From Melioribacteraceae bacterium (GTDB lineage: Bacteria; Bacteroidota; Ignavibacteria; Ignavibacteriales; Melioribacteraceae): DNA of 64,000 nucleotides. Numbering within the stretch: the first letter of the stretch is position 1; each line of letters starts with the position of its first letter. The stretch spans positions 1 to 64,000 of the forward strand of contig JAKIUC010000014.1 of NCBI GenBank assembly GCA_021647785.1, given 5' to 3'. Of this stretch, positions 16,978 to 29,059 are shown one piece after another. A program made the position numbers and the translations under genes. The notes under the pieces were generated by a model. The model saw only the letters and a program-made list of their open reading frames with translations, ran no database searches and was not told the DNA's origin.

Positions 16978-18156
16978 ATGAAGAGAATAATTTTGTTTAT
17001 TTTGATTGCTTCAATAGTTATTGCACAAGAAGCTAATACCCCAAAAGATAAAGCACACACATTTTTAAGAGTTGGATATCAAGCAGGGGCTGTACTTCAA
17101 ACATCTGAATTTCTTCAAGGGGAAAATGCTACAGGAACTCCAGTAGATTATTTTCAATCTGCACGTTTAGAATTTGGATGGCAGACAAGCGGAAGCGCTG
17201 ATTGGCATCAAGTATTTAACAATCCGAGTTATGGTGTTGGACTTTATGGTGCTAACTTTTTTAATACTACAGAGATAGGTACTCCTTCTGCTATTTATGG
17301 ATTTTTTGATTGGCCATTTAAGCGTTATGAACAATCTGCAATTAGTGCCGAGTTTGGTTTTGGTATTGCTTACGATTGGCAGCCATTTGACCCAGATTCA
17401 AATCCATATAATTTAGTTATTGGTGCTGGTAGATCTGTTTACATTGATGTTGGTTTAAAATACACGTACCAAATTTCTCAACACCTTGATATCAGTGGTC
17501 AAATTTCATTTTCACACTTTTCAAATGGCTCAACTCAGCAGCCAAATGCCGGCATAAATTTGCTTTCGCCAAGGATTAACTTAGCATATAATTTTCAAGA
17601 TGAGCGTCCAATCTTTATCAAGCGTGAACTTCCTGAATTTATAACAGAATATGAGTTTACAACATCCCTTACATACGGTAGTAAAAGTCAAGTTTATAAT
17701 GTAATAAATCCACCCTCTAACTCTACTAAATTTGATAGTCTTAAAAGAGAATCGTTTGATGTTTTTGCATTTATTGCAACACTTAATAAACAAGTATCGT
17801 ATAACAGTAAGCTCGGACTTGGTGCAGAGGTTGAATATGACCCATCCTTAGGAGTAGAGTATGAATATAAAAATGGTGAAAAGAAAATAATTGATTCTGA
17901 CACTTCCGAGAAGGTTCGTATTGGAATTTTCGCACAATATTCATTAGTAATTAGTAAACTTGAAGGACTTATTGGAATGGGTTATTATGTAATGGGTGAA
18001 ACTTCAGGTTCAATAAAAAAGATGTACCAAAGACTTGGTGCTCGTTATTATATTTTTGATAATTTTTCTGCCGGATTAAATTTGCGATTCTATGATTTCT
18101 CTCGTGCTGACAATATGGAATTTAATATTGGATATAGATTTGATTTAGGTTTGTAA
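16978..18156 (+). CDS. outer-membrane beta-barrel, PagL-like acyloxyacyl hydrolase
   Basis: A 392-residue exported protein with a signal peptide (to about residue 16, ending IVIAQ). The middle contains SHFSNGSTQQPNAGINL, which matches the His-Ser-Asn active-site region of PagL lipid A 3-O-deacylases. The C-terminal half consists of alternating beta strands with aromatic girdles and ends in a hydrophobic strand (FNIGYRFDLGL), typical of barrels. It probably trims acyl chains from lipid A. It is longer than classical PagL, with an extra barrel-like C-terminal region of unknown role. Confidence 0.75.
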   Translation: MKRIILFILIASIVIAQEANTPKDKAHTFLRVGYQAGAVLQTSEFLQGENATGTPVDYFQSARLEFGWQTSGSADWHQVFNNPSYGVGLYGANFFNTTEIGTPSAIYGFFDWPFKRYEQSAISAEFGFGIAYDWQPFDPDSNPYNLVIGAGRSVYIDVGLKYTYQISQHLDISGQISFSHFSNGSTQQPNAGINLLSPRINLAYNFQDERPIFIKRELPEFITEYEFTTSLTYGSKSQVYNVINPPSNSTKFDSLKRESFDVFAFIATLNKQVSYNSKLGLGAEVEYDPSLGVEYEYKNGEKKIIDSDTSEKVRIGIFAQYSLVISKLEGLIGMGYYVMGETSGSIKKMYQRLGARYYIFDNFSAGLNLRFYDFSRADNMEFNIGYRFDLGL

Positions 18157-18191
18157 TTAATAATTGCGAACGAATAGATTTTAAAGATAAA

Positions 18192-18327
18192 ACAAAGTGC
18201 CGCGAATGCACGAATGAAAAGAGTAAAACTTTGGTAAACTCAACTCACTATACAATAAATCAAGAGAACGAAGTTCTCTTGATTTATATTTTTTCATTTG
18301 TGAATTCTACCATTGGCATCACTTTGT
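18192..18327. repeat. palindromic MITE-like element B
   Basis: Outer ends ACAAAGTG and CACTTTGT are inverted. Next inward come GCGAATGCACGAATGAAAA and the mirrored TTTTCATTTGTGAATTC. The centre is a 13-bp perfect stem at 18257-18285 (AAATCAAGAGAAC and GTTCTCTTGATTT around GAA). The plan is the same as element A at 9852-9970, which precedes the GxxExxY gene. It occupies the gap between the convergent PagL-like and kinase genes. Confidence 0.6.
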
Positions 18328-18359
18328 GAGAGGATTTCTTTTCTCTCTCTCATTCTTAC

Positions 18360-20321
18360 CTAATTAAAAATCACCCTAAATGTAGAACCAATTCCTTTTT
18401 CACTTTCAACTTCTATCACTGCTTTATTTAAATCGCAATAACTTTTTACTAAGGATAGTCCAATACCATTTCCATCAAACCTCCTTGTATATCCCATCTC
18501 TTCTTGAGTAAAGGGAATAAATAAATCATTAAAATATGCTTTCTCTATTCCAACCCCTGTATCCTTAATTTCAACAATTAATTTATTAGCCCTATTTCTA
18601 CGAATTGTTAAATTGATTTCACCTTTTTCGGTAAAAAGAATAGCATTATCTAATAGTTGTTGAAATATTTGCTCTACCGTATATATATCTGCAACAATAG
18701 AAGGGTTTTGAGTATTTAAATTAACTACAAAAGAAATTTTCTTAGCCTCTGCTCTTTTTTTATAATCAAGAATCAGCACACAAAGTATATCTGCAAAAAG
18801 ATCAAGCTTTTCTGGTGAGGGTTCATAAGTTCCCGCTTGTATTTCAGAAAGGTTAAGAAGCAAATCGATTGTTCGTGTAATTCTATTACCTGATTTGTTA
18901 ATTAATTCGAAGTAACTTAACTCTTCTTCATTCCATCTTTCTTCAACTTCCATTTGAAGAAGAGATGAAATACTTAACATTACATTAATGGGGGTGCGAA
19001 TTTCGTGAGACATCTGTGCTAAAAATATCGATTTAAGTTTATCAGCATTTTCAGCTTGCTCTTTAGAATTTAATAATGCTTTTTCTGCATCTTTCAAAAT
19101 TGTGATATCTGTAAAACTTATTAGATAATGCTCAACTCCATTTATTTCAAGCGGCACAGCAGTTTTTAGAATTGGAATCATTCCTCCATCTGAAGTTTGC
19201 AGATAGCATTCAGATAAAAGCCCATCCTTTAATTCTGTTTCTTCAATTGGAGATTGCTCACTATTATCAGTGCTAATAAAATGATGTAAATTTTTACCAA
19301 GAACAGATTCCGGCGGTAATTTAATCATTCTATTTGCTGCGGGGTTACATTCAATAATTTTAAAATTATCTTTTCGTACTAAAAGAACTCCAGAGTGAAT
19401 TGAATTCCACATTGATACTAATCTGTGTTCACTCATAGCAAGAGCATCTTCAGCTATTTTTTTCTCTGCTATCTCTTGAGTTAGCAGTGCATTTGTTGCC
19501 TCAAGTTCTTCAAAAGCTATTCTTATTTCCTGCTTTGCAGATAATAGTTGAGAATTTATTCTATTTATTTTTCTAACGATTATTAGTGATAAAATAATTG
19601 TTGTAAGTGTTATGGAAATCAAGAAAACCCATTCCATAAATCCATAGTATTCTTTACTCTCTTCAATCTCTAATTCAATTTTTTGTAAATTTATATACCC
19701 TTTAGAAAATGCCCCATTCACACTTTCTCTTATCCTTTTAAAACTTGGTTCTACTCTTTCAGAGAGAGAGAGTATATTCCTTTTTACTTCTTCTAACCCT
19801 TTAAGATTATTTTTATTTCTGAACAACCTATCTTTTTCATTAGATAAATAGAGAGCTTCAGATTCTAATTTTTGAATTTCTACAAGCTCAAGTTGTAATT
19901 CAACTAATTCTATGAAGTCAGAATCATCATTCCTATAATACTCAAACACCTTTATAAATTTATCATCTCCTGCCAAATTAAAATATGAATTAACAGTTAA
20001 AACTCCACTATTTTCAAGAACATCTATTGCATTAAAAATAGTTTGATAATATTTTTTTGTGCCATTATAATTTTGGTGTTGGCTTAACTCTACTTTTGGA
20101 ACAAAGAGATGATAAAGATTATTTTCAATCAAGTTAATATTTTCAAATATTACTTCACCAATCTCTATTCTATTTCTTTCATTTTTCTTTTGCTTATCTA
20201 AATTATCTAAAAATAAATGTGATACTTGATGGGTAACTATAAATAGCATAATCCCTACAAATAATACAAATGAGAGTGCATAGAAATATTTTTTAATATT
20301 TTTAGTTTCAGTATTCATCAA
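18360..20321 (-). CDS. membrane sensor histidine kinase with PAS domain
   Basis: A 653-residue sensor kinase. Membrane helices lie at about 12-34 and 228-250 with a helical sensor domain between them outside the membrane. A coiled coil (about 255-295) leads to a PAS domain (about 300-410), then HisKA with the phosphorylated His in MSHEIRTPINVM near residue 437. The HATPase domain shows an N box (QLLDNAILF), DTGVGIE and GNGIGLSLVKSY. No response regulator is next to it, so its partner must lie elsewhere. The catalytic parts look complete. Confidence 0.9.
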   Translation of the reverse strand: MMNTETKNIKKYFYALSFVLFVGIMLFIVTHQVSHLFLDNLDKQKKNERNRIEIGEVIFENINLIENNLYHLFVPKVELSQHQNYNGTKKYYQTIFNAIDVLENSGVLTVNSYFNLAGDDKFIKVFEYYRNDDSDFIELVELQLELVEIQKLESEALYLSNEKDRLFRNKNNLKGLEEVKRNILSLSERVEPSFKRIRESVNGAFSKGYINLQKIELEIEESKEYYGFMEWVFLISITLTTIILSLIIVRKINRINSQLLSAKQEIRIAFEELEATNALLTQEIAEKKIAEDALAMSEHRLVSMWNSIHSGVLLVRKDNFKIIECNPAANRMIKLPPESVLGKNLHHFISTDNSEQSPIEETELKDGLLSECYLQTSDGGMIPILKTAVPLEINGVEHYLISFTDITILKDAEKALLNSKEQAENADKLKSIFLAQMSHEIRTPINVMLSISSLLQMEVEERWNEEELSYFELINKSGNRITRTIDLLLNLSEIQAGTYEPSPEKLDLFADILCVLILDYKKRAEAKKISFVVNLNTQNPSIVADIYTVEQIFQQLLDNAILFTEKGEINLTIRRNRANKLIVEIKDTGVGIEKAYFNDLFIPFTQEEMGYTRRFDGNGIGLSLVKSYCDLNKAVIEVESEKGIGSTFRVIFN

Positions 20322-20691
20322 ATTCTACTATTCCAAATCTTAAATTTTTAAGTATTGCCGTACAATTTTTTTTTGACATTCTATAATTGTATTAACAAGT
20401 GTTCATTCTATTTTTAGAAATTTTCAACTGGTAAAGAAATTTATATTCTGTAGTTAAACCCAATTAAATACTAATTCAAAATTGCCCTCTCGTATAAGTT
20501 AAATTAGTAACACTACTTTAAAAGAAGTTTACTTTTTCAAGTTTATTGTAACTTGATAGAAAAATAATGGAGATATAAAGTTTTATTTTTAATACTCATG
20601 AAATATCCTGTAATAGATTTAAAATAATAGTATAATTTAAGATTAAAGTATGAAAATTTGTAGTTTATTATTTATTTTTTTTTAATATTTA
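20322..20691. other. 370-base AT-rich intergenic region
   Basis: This gap lies between the start of the sensor kinase and the stop of uvrA, both on the minus strand, and should contain the kinase promoter. It is very AT-rich with A and T runs. I saw no ORF with a convincing start, no strong hairpin and no known RNA motif. Confidence 0.4.
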
Positions 20692-23541
20692 TTAAGTTGA
20701 AAAGTTAGCAGTAAGTCGGTTCAGTTCTGTTAACAAATATTTACCAGTAAGACTATCTTTATTTTGTGAAACTCTTTCCGGAGTTCCTTCAGCAATTATA
20801 TCTCCACCATGCTCTCCGCCTCCGGGTCCTAAATCAATAACATAATCGGCTACTTTTATTACATCTAAATTATGCTCAACAATAATAACTGTATTTCCTT
20901 TATCAACAAGTTTATTCAATACACCAAGTAAAATCCGTACATCTTCAAAATGCAACCCTGTAGTTGGTTCATCTAATACGTAGAGTGTTTTACCAGTACT
21001 GACCTTACTTAGTTCTGTAGCAAGTTTAACTCGCTGGGCTTCGCCTCCAGAAAGAGTTGTTGCTTGCTGCCCTAATCTTAAATAACCTAATCCAACATCA
21101 TTAAGTCCCTTTACCTTTCTTAAAATTCTTGGGTGGTCACAGAAGAATTCCACTGCTTCTTCAATTCTCATTTCAAGAATATCATTTATCGATTTTGTTT
21201 TAAATAGTATCTCCAAAGTTTCGTGATTGTATCTTTTCCCTTTGCAGACTTCACATTCAACATAAACATCAGGAAGAAAATTCATCTCAATTTTTTTTAG
21301 ACCTGCACCTTGGCATTCTTCACAACGTCCGGCTTTTACATTAAAACTAAAGCGTCCGGCTTTATACCCGCGCACTTTTGCTTCAGGAAGTTCTGTAAAT
21401 AAATCGCGAATAAATGTGAATAAACCTGTATAAGTTGCTGAGTTAGAACGTGGTGTTCTTCCAATTGGCGACTGATCAATTTCAATTATTTTATCAATAT
21501 TCTCTAATCCTTTAGCTGAGTCATATTCTAACGGAACTACTTTGGAATGATATATTTTCTTCATTAGAATTCGTACAAGCGTGCTATTTATTAGAGAAGA
21601 TTTACCCGACCCGCTAACTCCAGTTACAACTGTAAATAAACCCAACGGAATTTTAAGTGTAACAGAGTTTAGATTATTCCCCTTTGCCCCAGTAATAACA
21701 AGGTGTTTTTCGTTTTCCACTCTACGCTGCAAAGGAAGTTCTATTCTCTTTTTATTTTTGATATAATCTAAAGTTAAGGAATCACACTTCGATTTATGAG
21801 TTAGTAAATTAGCAGCTATTTCAGATATACAAACTTCCCCTCCATGCTCGCCAGCTCTTGGACCTAAATCAACAATAAAATCAGCGCTCTCAATTGTTTC
21901 TCTATCGTGCTCTACTACAATTACAGTATTACCAAGGTCTCTTAATTTTTTTAATGAATTTATCAATTTTATATTATCACTTTGATGAAGCCCAATGCTG
22001 GGTTCATCCAACACATAAAGTACACCAGCAAGCTGAGTACCAATCTGTGTTGCTAATCTAATACGCTGCGACTCTCCGCCAGATAGAGTACGTGCTGAAC
22101 GTGAGAGTGTTAAATAGTTTAGCCCAACATTCAGAAGAAAACTTACTCTTTCATTTATCTCTTTTAAAATTGGAGTTGCAATTAATAATTCTCTATTGGT
22201 GAACTTCAAATTCAAAAAGAATTCTTTCACCCTTTCTATTGATAAAGCAGTAATTTCACTTATATTTTTGCCACCAATCAAAACAGCGAGCGATTCTTTT
22301 CTTAAGCGACCACCATTACACGAATCACACTTCTTTGTGGTCATATATGCTTCAGCCCATTCACGAATTTTATTAGAGGAAGTTTTATCGAAGTAGTGAT
22401 TTATATAATTTAAAACTCCCGAAAATTTATGTTTGTAAGTAACACTTTTGCCACCTCCATAGGTGTATTGAAAAGAAATTTTCTCTTTTGAACCAGTAAG
22501 TAAAACGTCTAATTGTTCTTCGCTAAGCTTGTTTAACGGAGTATCGTAATCAAAATTGAAACGATTAGCTACACCTTTCACTTGATTAAAAAACCAGATA
22601 TTACGCGGTTTGCCAAGTGCTTCAATACCACCCTCATTAATGGACTTACTCCAATCAGGGATTACCAAATTAACATCTAATTTTTTCTTTTCACCAAGTC
22701 CTTCACACTCTTTGCACGAGCCGTACGGCGAATTGAATGAGAAAGAGTTCGGAGCTAATTCTTGATAACTAATTCCGCAATGGTGACACGAAAGCTCGCG
22801 ACTAAAAAGCACGTCCTCTTTATCAACAGCAATAGTAACAACACCGTTACCATAATTTAATGCTACTTCTATCGATTCACTTATTCTTGAACGAGATTTC
22901 TGAGATATTTTAATTCTATCCACTAATATTTCAATAGTATGAATTTTATATCTATCAACTTTTAATCCTTTCTCTATCTCAGTTACTTCACCATCAATAC
23001 GTACTCGAAGAAAACCATCACGCAAAATTTCTTCAAATAATTCTCTGTAATGCCCTTTTCTTCCTCTCACAACCGGAGCAAATATTTGAATTTTTTTATC
23101 CTGATAATTACCAAATATTGTATCAATTATCTGTTCCGATGATTGCTTTTCCACCGGTCTGCCGCAGCTATAACAATGCGGCAGCCCTGCACGAGCAAAT
23201 AGAAGCCGCATAAAATCATATATTTCTGTTACAGTTCCTACAGTTGAACGTGGGTTACCCGATGTAACTTTCTGTTCAATTGAAATTGCCGGGCTTAATC
23301 CTTCAATCAAATCAACATCCGGTTTTTCCAATTGTCCTAAAAACTGGCGTGCATAAGCTGAGAGTGATTCGATGTATCTTCTTTGCCCTTCAGCATAAAT
23401 TGTATCGAAAGCAAGAGACGACTTACCTGAACCAGAAAGCCCTGTAATTACGGTAAGAGTATCTCGCGGAATTATTAGATCTATATTTTTTAAGTTGTGC
23501 TCTCTTGCACCTTTTATAACAATTTTATTATCAGAATACAT
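20692..23541 (-). CDS. uvrA: excinuclease ABC subunit A
   Basis: A 949-residue UvrA, the damage-recognising ATPase of nucleotide excision repair. Two ABC modules are present: Walker A motifs GLSGSGKS at residues 34-41 and GVSGSGKS near 643, and signature motifs in [12 protein letters not shown] and [12 protein letters not shown]. The zinc fingers appear as CHHCG with CKECEG and as CEECQG with CEVCKG. The start is the ATG at 23541, one codon after a TTG. It lies downstream of the ribonucleotide reductase gene on the same strand, with about 130 bases between, so cotranscription is possible. Confidence 0.97.
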   Translation of the reverse strand: MYSDNKIVIKGAREHNLKNIDLIIPRDTLTVITGLSGSGKSSLAFDTIYAEGQRRYIESLSAYARQFLGQLEKPDVDLIEGLSPAISIEQKVTSGNPRSTVGTVTEIYDFMRLLFARAGLPHCYSCGRPVEKQSSEQIIDTIFGNYQDKKIQIFAPVVRGRKGHYRELFEEILRDGFLRVRIDGEVTEIEKGLKVDRYKIHTIEILVDRIKISQKSRSRISESIEVALNYGNGVVTIAVDKEDVLFSRELSCHHCGISYQELAPNSFSFNSPYGSCKECEGLGEKKKLDVNLVIPDWSKSINEGGIEALGKPRNIWFFNQVKGVANRFNFDYDTPLNKLSEEQLDVLLTGSKEKISFQYTYGGGKSVTYKHKFSGVLNYINHYFDKTSSNKIREWAEAYMTTKKCDSCNGGRLRKESLAVLIGGKNISEITALSIERVKEFFLNLKFTNRELLIATPILKEINERVSFLLNVGLNYLTLSRSARTLSGGESQRIRLATQIGTQLAGVLYVLDEPSIGLHQSDNIKLINSLKKLRDLGNTVIVVEHDRETIESADFIVDLGPRAGEHGGEVCISEIAANLLTHKSKCDSLTLDYIKNKKRIELPLQRRVENEKHLVITGAKGNNLNSVTLKIPLGLFTVVTGVSGSGKSSLINSTLVRILMKKIYHSKVVPLEYDSAKGLENIDKIIEIDQSPIGRTPRSNSATYTGLFTFIRDLFTELPEAKVRGYKAGRFSFNVKAGRCEECQGAGLKKIEMNFLPDVYVECEVCKGKRYNHETLEILFKTKSINDILEMRIEEAVEFFCDHPRILRKVKGLNDVGLGYLRLGQQATTLSGGEAQRVKLATELSKVSTGKTLYVLDEPTTGLHFEDVRILLGVLNKLVDKGNTVIIVEHNLDVIKVADYVIDLGPGGGEHGGDIIAEGTPERVSQNKDSLTGKYLLTELNRLTANFST

Positions 23542-23675
23542 CAAATCTTTTCAAGAATTTAAAAAAGGAATTTTAACCAATGTTATTGGGAAAAGCAATT
23601 TTTGAAGGGATTAAAATTTTGTTTTTGTGTGGTTCAATTAAAGGGGTAAATAAATACCCCTTTATATTTTGGAGA

Positions 23676-26600
23676 CTAACTACAACCAGTAGTAGCACCG
23701 CAAGTATTACATTTAAGGCAAGTTCCATTTCTTACCATAGTCATGCTTCCACACTCAGGACAGATATCACCAGTATAACCTTGCTGTTTTGCTTGAATTC
23801 TTTCGCGAGCTTCCGTACTAATTCCGCTTTGCAGAGATACTTTTCCCTTTTCTGGTTTATGAGCATCTTTGCGTACACCATCATCTCTATCTAAAATAAT
23901 AGTTCTTTCACTAATAACTTCTTCACTTTCAAAATCTGGTATAACAGTTAAATGATCGCTGCTTGTTTTTGTTGCTACTGCTTCATCAATATGAGCTAAA
24001 TCATCTCTTGAGAGGTACGAAACTGCAAGTTCTCTAAAAATATAATCAATAACAGATGTTGACATTTTAATCCGTTTGTGTCCGGATACTGGACCAGATG
24101 GTTCGAAGCGTGTAAAAATAAAGGCATCTACAAATTCTTCCAAAGGCACTCCGTGCTGGAGACCGAGAGAGATAGCAATTGCAAAATTATTAAGAAGGCT
24201 TCTGTAAGCCGCCCCTTCCTTTGCCATATCAATAAATATTTCGCCAAGTTCGCCATTCTCATAATCACCAGTTCGTAAATAAACTGTCTGGCCATTTATT
24301 TTAACTTTTTGAGTATATCCTTCTCTTCTATCAGGCAATTTCCGTCTCTTGGCAATATATCTGTGGATAATCTTTTCGGCAACTTTAACTATATCACTAA
24401 CTTCTCTTTTCTCAATAATCTCTTCAATAATGTCATCTTCACCAACAGAATTAAGAGGTTGCGAAAGTTTAGAACCATCACGATAAAGTGCATTTGCCTT
24501 TAATCCAAATTTCCAAGAAGTTATGTAGGCTTCTTTTACATCTTCAATTGATGCCTCATATGGAAAGTTTATAGTTTTTGATATTGCCCCTGAAAGGAAA
24601 GGCTGTGCATTTGCCATTATATGAATGTGTGCATCAGCAGCAATATATCTTGTTCCATTTTTTCCACATTTATTCGCACAATCAAAAACAGGATAATCGT
24701 CATGCTTCAAGAATGGAGCACCTTCAATAGTCATAGTTCCGCAAACATAATCACTGGCAAAAGAAATTTCTTCTTTTGAAAAACCTAAATGCTCTAACAG
24801 ATTAAAATCGAAATCGTTTAACTCTTTCTCTGTTAAACCAAGTGTTCCTTTCACAAAATCATCACCAAGTGAAAACCGATTAAAAGCAAAACCAATTTCA
24901 AATACAGATGGAAGCACTACCTCAACTTTTTCAATTAAATCATCATTAAATCCGCGAGCTTTGAGAGATTCGGGATTAATGTGAGGGCAGCCTTGAAGTG
25001 TTCCCGCACCTTTTGCAAACTTTACAATTTCATTAATCTGTTCTTTATTATATCCAAGCCTTGCCAAAGCCGGAGGTATTGATTGGTTGATTATCTTAAA
25101 GTAACCACCACCCGCTAATTTTTTGAACTTCACTAATGCAAAGTCAGGTTCAATTCCGGTAGTATCGCAATCCATTACCAAACCAATTGTACCTGTAGGG
25201 GCAAGTACTGTTACTTGTGCATTTCTGAATCCATATTTCTTTCCTAACTCAACAGCTCTATCTGCATCTTCACGAGCAGCTTTCAACAAATCGGAAGGGC
25301 AATACTTTGGATTTATTCCCTTAGGAAAAATTGTTAAACCTTCATACTCCTCTCTTGGTACGTTATAAGCTGCACGTTGATGGTTGCGAACTACACGAAT
25401 CATATTATCTTTGTTCTTTTCGTGCATAGCAAAAGTGCCAAGTTCTTTTGCCATAAGTGCAGAAGATGAATAAGCAGTCATGTGCATTATTGCTGTAATT
25501 GCACCAGTAATAGAACCAGCTTCCTTACTATCGTAGGGAATTCCCTGCCGCATTAATAGTGAGCCGATATTTGCATATCCAAGCCCAAGAGTTCTAAAAT
25601 CGTAACTATTTTGTGCTACTTCTTTACTCGGATATTGAGCCATCATTACACTGATTTCTAAAACAACCGTCCATAGGTGTGATGCATGTCTAAAATTATT
25701 TATTAAAAATTCTTCTTTTTCATCATCATAAAATTTAACAAGATTAAGTGAGGCTAAGTTACATGCTGTATCGTCAAGAAACATATACTCGCTACATGGG
25801 TTAGATGCACGAATCTCACCACTCTCAATACAGGTATGCCATTCGTTAATTGTTGTGTGGTATTGTAAGCCAGGGTCAGCCGAAGACCACGCCGCATAAC
25901 CGATATCATTCCACAAATCGTTTGCCCGCAAAGTTTTCATTGCTTCTGGTTTTCTATTTTCAACTTTTGCTTTTTTCTTTTCAACTCTGGCAACCAAATC
26001 CCAATCTGTATCATTAACTACAGCATTCATAAATTCGTTTGTAACACGAATTGAATTGTTAGAGTTTTGTCCTGAAACTGTTGCATAGGCTTCTGAAGTC
26101 CAGTCTGTATCGTATGTTGGGAACTCAATAGACTTAAAACCAGCTTGGGCTAACTGAATTGCTCTCTCAATATAATTCTCAGATATTCTAACTCTACGGG
26201 CTTCAATTACCGCTTTACGAAGATGTTTATTTGCACTCTTACTAAACCTATCATTTTCCGGATGTTCTTTGAAACAAGCTGACATAATATTGTTTAAATG
26301 AATATTATTTAAATGAGAACCTGTAACCATCGATGCAACTTTTTGCTCTTCAACAACTTTCCAATTAATGTACTCCTCAATATCGGGATGATCGATATCA
26401 AGCGTTACCATTTTTGCAGCACGGCGAGTTGTTCCGCCAGATTTAATTGCCCCGGCTGCTTTATCGCCAATTTTAAGGAATGACATAAGCCCGGATGATT
26501 TTCCACCACCGCTTAATGGTTCTTCTGAACCACGAACATTTGAAAAGTTAGTACCAGTTCCAGAACCATATTTGAAAAGGCGTGCTTCGCGAGTCCATAA

Positions 26601-27248
26601 ATCCATTATTCCACCCTCATTCACTAAATCATCATTAACTGATTGAATGAAACATGCATGCGGCTGAGGATGAGTATATGCATCTGCTGATTGAGTTAAT
26701 TTTCCAGTTTTAAAATCAACATAAGAATGACCTTGTGCTGGACCATTAATTCCATAAGCCCAATGTAAACCAGTATTGAACCATTGTGGTGAGTTTGGTG
26801 CTGCCATTTGATTTGCAAGCATAAAAATATGCTCGTCATAAAACGCCTTTGCATCCTCTTCAGAATCAAAATAATTTGCTTTCCAACCCCAATAAGTCCA
26901 AGTGCCAGCCAATCTATGAAATACTTGACGTGAATCATTCTCTGCTGAAAACCTCTCCTTTTCAGGAAGTGCTGCTAATCTTTCAATATCAGGAACAGAA
27001 GGCTGCAGCCATTTAGGTACACCTTTTTCATGCAGTTTTTTTGTTAATCTTGGAACTCCTGCTTTTCTAAAATATTTTTGAGCAATAATGTCGGTAGCCA
27101 CTTGTGACCACCCTTTTGGGATTTCAACATCATCCATTTTGAAAACAACTGAGCCATTTGGGTTTTTTATTTCTGAGGTTCTAGTAACAAATTCCATTAA
27201 ATCGAAGGGACTAACTTTCGGATTAGTAAAACGTCTTTTTATTTTCAT
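23676..27248 (-). CDS. nrdJ: adenosylcobalamin-dependent (class II) ribonucleotide reductase
   Basis: A 1190-residue class II reductase of the large bacterial type, which makes deoxyribonucleotides with a B12-derived radical and needs no oxygen. The active-site Cys region appears as [21 protein letters not shown]-type sequence near residue 485, and [19 protein letters not shown] near 690 is characteristic. The C-terminus carries a Cys-rich tail ([18 protein letters not shown]), which relays reducing power. Length fits the family. No cobalamin riboswitch was recognised upstream. The enzyme lets the cell copy DNA under anoxic conditions and makes it depend on cobalamin. Confidence 0.95.
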   Translation of the reverse strand: MKIKRRFTNPKVSPFDLMEFVTRTSEIKNPNGSVVFKMDDVEIPKGWSQVATDIIAQKYFRKAGVPRLTKKLHEKGVPKWLQPSVPDIERLAALPEKERFSAENDSRQVFHRLAGTWTYWGWKANYFDSEEDAKAFYDEHIFMLANQMAAPNSPQWFNTGLHWAYGINGPAQGHSYVDFKTGKLTQSADAYTHPQPHACFIQSVNDDLVNEGGIMDLWTREARLFKYGSGTGTNFSNVRGSEEPLSGGGKSSGLMSFLKIGDKAAGAIKSGGTTRRAAKMVTLDIDHPDIEEYINWKVVEEQKVASMVTGSHLNNIHLNNIMSACFKEHPENDRFSKSANKHLRKAVIEARRVRISENYIERAIQLAQAGFKSIEFPTYDTDWTSEAYATVSGQNSNNSIRVTNEFMNAVVNDTDWDLVARVEKKKAKVENRKPEAMKTLRANDLWNDIGYAAWSSADPGLQYHTTINEWHTCIESGEIRASNPCSEYMFLDDTACNLASLNLVKFYDDEKEEFLINNFRHASHLWTVVLEISVMMAQYPSKEVAQNSYDFRTLGLGYANIGSLLMRQGIPYDSKEAGSITGAITAIMHMTAYSSSALMAKELGTFAMHEKNKDNMIRVVRNHQRAAYNVPREEYEGLTIFPKGINPKYCPSDLLKAAREDADRAVELGKKYGFRNAQVTVLAPTGTIGLVMDCDTTGIEPDFALVKFKKLAGGGYFKIINQSIPPALARLGYNKEQINEIVKFAKGAGTLQGCPHINPESLKARGFNDDLIEKVEVVLPSVFEIGFAFNRFSLGDDFVKGTLGLTEKELNDFDFNLLEHLGFSKEEISFASDYVCGTMTIEGAPFLKHDDYPVFDCANKCGKNGTRYIAADAHIHIMANAQPFLSGAISKTINFPYEASIEDVKEAYITSWKFGLKANALYRDGSKLSQPLNSVGEDDIIEEIIEKREVSDIVKVAEKIIHRYIAKRRKLPDRREGYTQKVKINGQTVYLRTGDYENGELGEIFIDMAKEGAAYRSLLNNFAIAISLGLQHGVPLEEFVDAFIFTRFEPSGPVSGHKRIKMSTSVIDYIFRELAVSYLSRDDLAHIDEAVATKTSSDHLTVIPDFESEEVISERTIILDRDDGVRKDAHKPEKGKVSLQSGISTEARERIQAKQQGYTGDICPECGSMTMVRNGTCLKCNTCGATTGCS

Positions 27249-27537
27249 TAAATACCCCTAGAATTAAAGATTTTTATAAACATATCTCTGTAACTTATTG
27301 TATATTAACGAGTTATGAACTTGGTGAGTGTTGAAAACTTGCTAATTAATTGAACTTCAAAATAAGAATATTATTTTTATAAAGCAAAATTTAAAGCAAT
27401 ATATTTATTTATCAGCTATAATATAGAGCATACTATGTATAGAATATCTTTGAAATCTAACTGGAATCTTACTATTTGCTATGCAATTTTTTTTTCTTAT
27501 TTTGAGCATCAAATTATAGAAATGAATTAGGATTTTT

Positions 27538-29031
27538 ATGAAATACAAACGCTCTGCAGGAATACTTTTACATCCAACCTCTTTACCAGGTAAATATGGG
27601 ATTGGAGAGCTTGGAAATGAAGCAATTACTTTCATTAATTTTCTCCACAATAGTGGTCAGAAACTTTGGCAAATTTTTCCGTTAGGACCAACTGGATATG
27701 GAGATTCACCATATCAAAGTTTTTCTACATTTGCTGGAAATCCATATTTAATTAGTCTCGAAAAATTGCATGAAGAAGGTTTGCTTTCAAAATTTGATTT
27801 AAATTTAATGCCTCATTCAAATCCACATCAAATCGATTTTGGGTCTATTTTCAAAAATAAGTTAGAAGTATTACGGATTGCTTACGAAAATCTTAAAAAT
27901 AGCGGAAAATTGATAGTTGATGAATGTGCAAGTTTCTGTGATGATAATAAAGATTGGCTTGAGGATTATGCCCTTTTTATGGCTGTAAAAAATTATCACA
28001 ACGGAGTACATTGGAAAGAGTGGGAAAGCGAAATTGCATTTAGAAAGGATGATGCTGTTAACAAATGGAAAAATAAGTTATTAGATGAAGTAGGTTTCCA
28101 GAAATTTCTGCAATATAAATTTGCTGCTCATTGGAATGTTGTAAAAAGTTATGCAAATAAAAAGGGAATTCAGATAATTGGTGATCTTCCAATTTTTGTA
28201 GCTTACGATAGCTCGGATGTTTGGGCAAATAAAAATCTTTTTACTGTTGATGAAGAAGGAAATCAGGAAACTGTGGCAGGAGTACCACCCGATTATTTTA
28301 GTAAAACCGGACAGTTATGGGGCAACCCCCTTTATAAGTGGGACGAAATGGAAAAGAACAATTTTAGCTGGTGGCAAAAACGAATTACAAAAATGTATGA
28401 ATTAGTTGATATTGTTCGTATCGATCACTTTCGAGGGTTAGAAGCATTTTGGGAAATACCAGGGGATGCCGAAACAGCGATTAATGGAAAATGGGTAAAA
28501 GCACCTGGGCAGAAACTATTTGAAACATTCAAAGAAGTGTTTGGAGATGTTAAAATTTTAGCGGAAGATTTGGGTGTAATAACTCCGGAAGTGGAAGAGC
28601 TTAGAGACCAATTTGAATTACCAGGTATGAAGATTCTTCAATTTGGTTTTGGAGAGGATGGAGATGAAAAATTTCTACCTCATAATCATATCCGGAATTG
28701 CTGCGTATATACTGGCTCTCACGATAATGATACAACAAAAGGATTTTTTGATAACGAACGTAAATCGAAATCGGGCATTTATGAATGGGCTCAAAAATAT
28801 CTAAATTATTATGGTGATGATATTTGTACAGCATTAATAATTGAAGCATACAAATCTGTTGCTAATATTGTTATTATTCCTATGCAGGATATTCTAAATT
28901 TTGGTACAGATGCACGAATGAACTTTCCTGGAAAACTTGGCGGCAACTGGGCTTGGCGGTTTAGCTGGGATCAAATACCAAGTGGGTTAAGTGAACGATA
29001 CAAAAAGATGTCGAAGATGTATGAACGATAA
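27538..29031 (+). CDS. malQ: 4-alpha-glucanotransferase (amylomaltase)
   Basis: A 497-residue GH77 enzyme that transfers alpha-1,4-glucan segments between maltodextrins. The N-terminal RSAGILLHPTSLPGKYGIG and PLGPTGYGDSPYQSFS are family hallmarks. The catalytic Asp is in VRIDHFRG near residue 294, the acid/base Glu in AEDLGVITPE near 341, and the third acidic residue in SHDNDTTKG near 394. Length is normal for the short form. No other glycogen or maltose gene is adjacent. Confidence 0.95.
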   Translation: MKYKRSAGILLHPTSLPGKYGIGELGNEAITFINFLHNSGQKLWQIFPLGPTGYGDSPYQSFSTFAGNPYLISLEKLHEEGLLSKFDLNLMPHSNPHQIDFGSIFKNKLEVLRIAYENLKNSGKLIVDECASFCDDNKDWLEDYALFMAVKNYHNGVHWKEWESEIAFRKDDAVNKWKNKLLDEVGFQKFLQYKFAAHWNVVKSYANKKGIQIIGDLPIFVAYDSSDVWANKNLFTVDEEGNQETVAGVPPDYFSKTGQLWGNPLYKWDEMEKNNFSWWQKRITKMYELVDIVRIDHFRGLEAFWEIPGDAETAINGKWVKAPGQKLFETFKEVFGDVKILAEDLGVITPEVEELRDQFELPGMKILQFGFGEDGDEKFLPHNHIRNCCVYTGSHDNDTTKGFFDNERKSKSGIYEWAQKYLNYYGDDICTALIIEAYKSVANIVIIPMQDILNFGTDARMNFPGKLGGNWAWRFSWDQIPSGLSERYKKMSKMYER

Positions 29032-29059
29032 TTAATAATTTAAAATATTGGAGAAATAA

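Noticed and set aside
27249-27537. Cobalamin riboswitch upstream of the B12-dependent ribonucleotide reductase
   Set aside because: None of the conserved B12-box segments was found in the gap.
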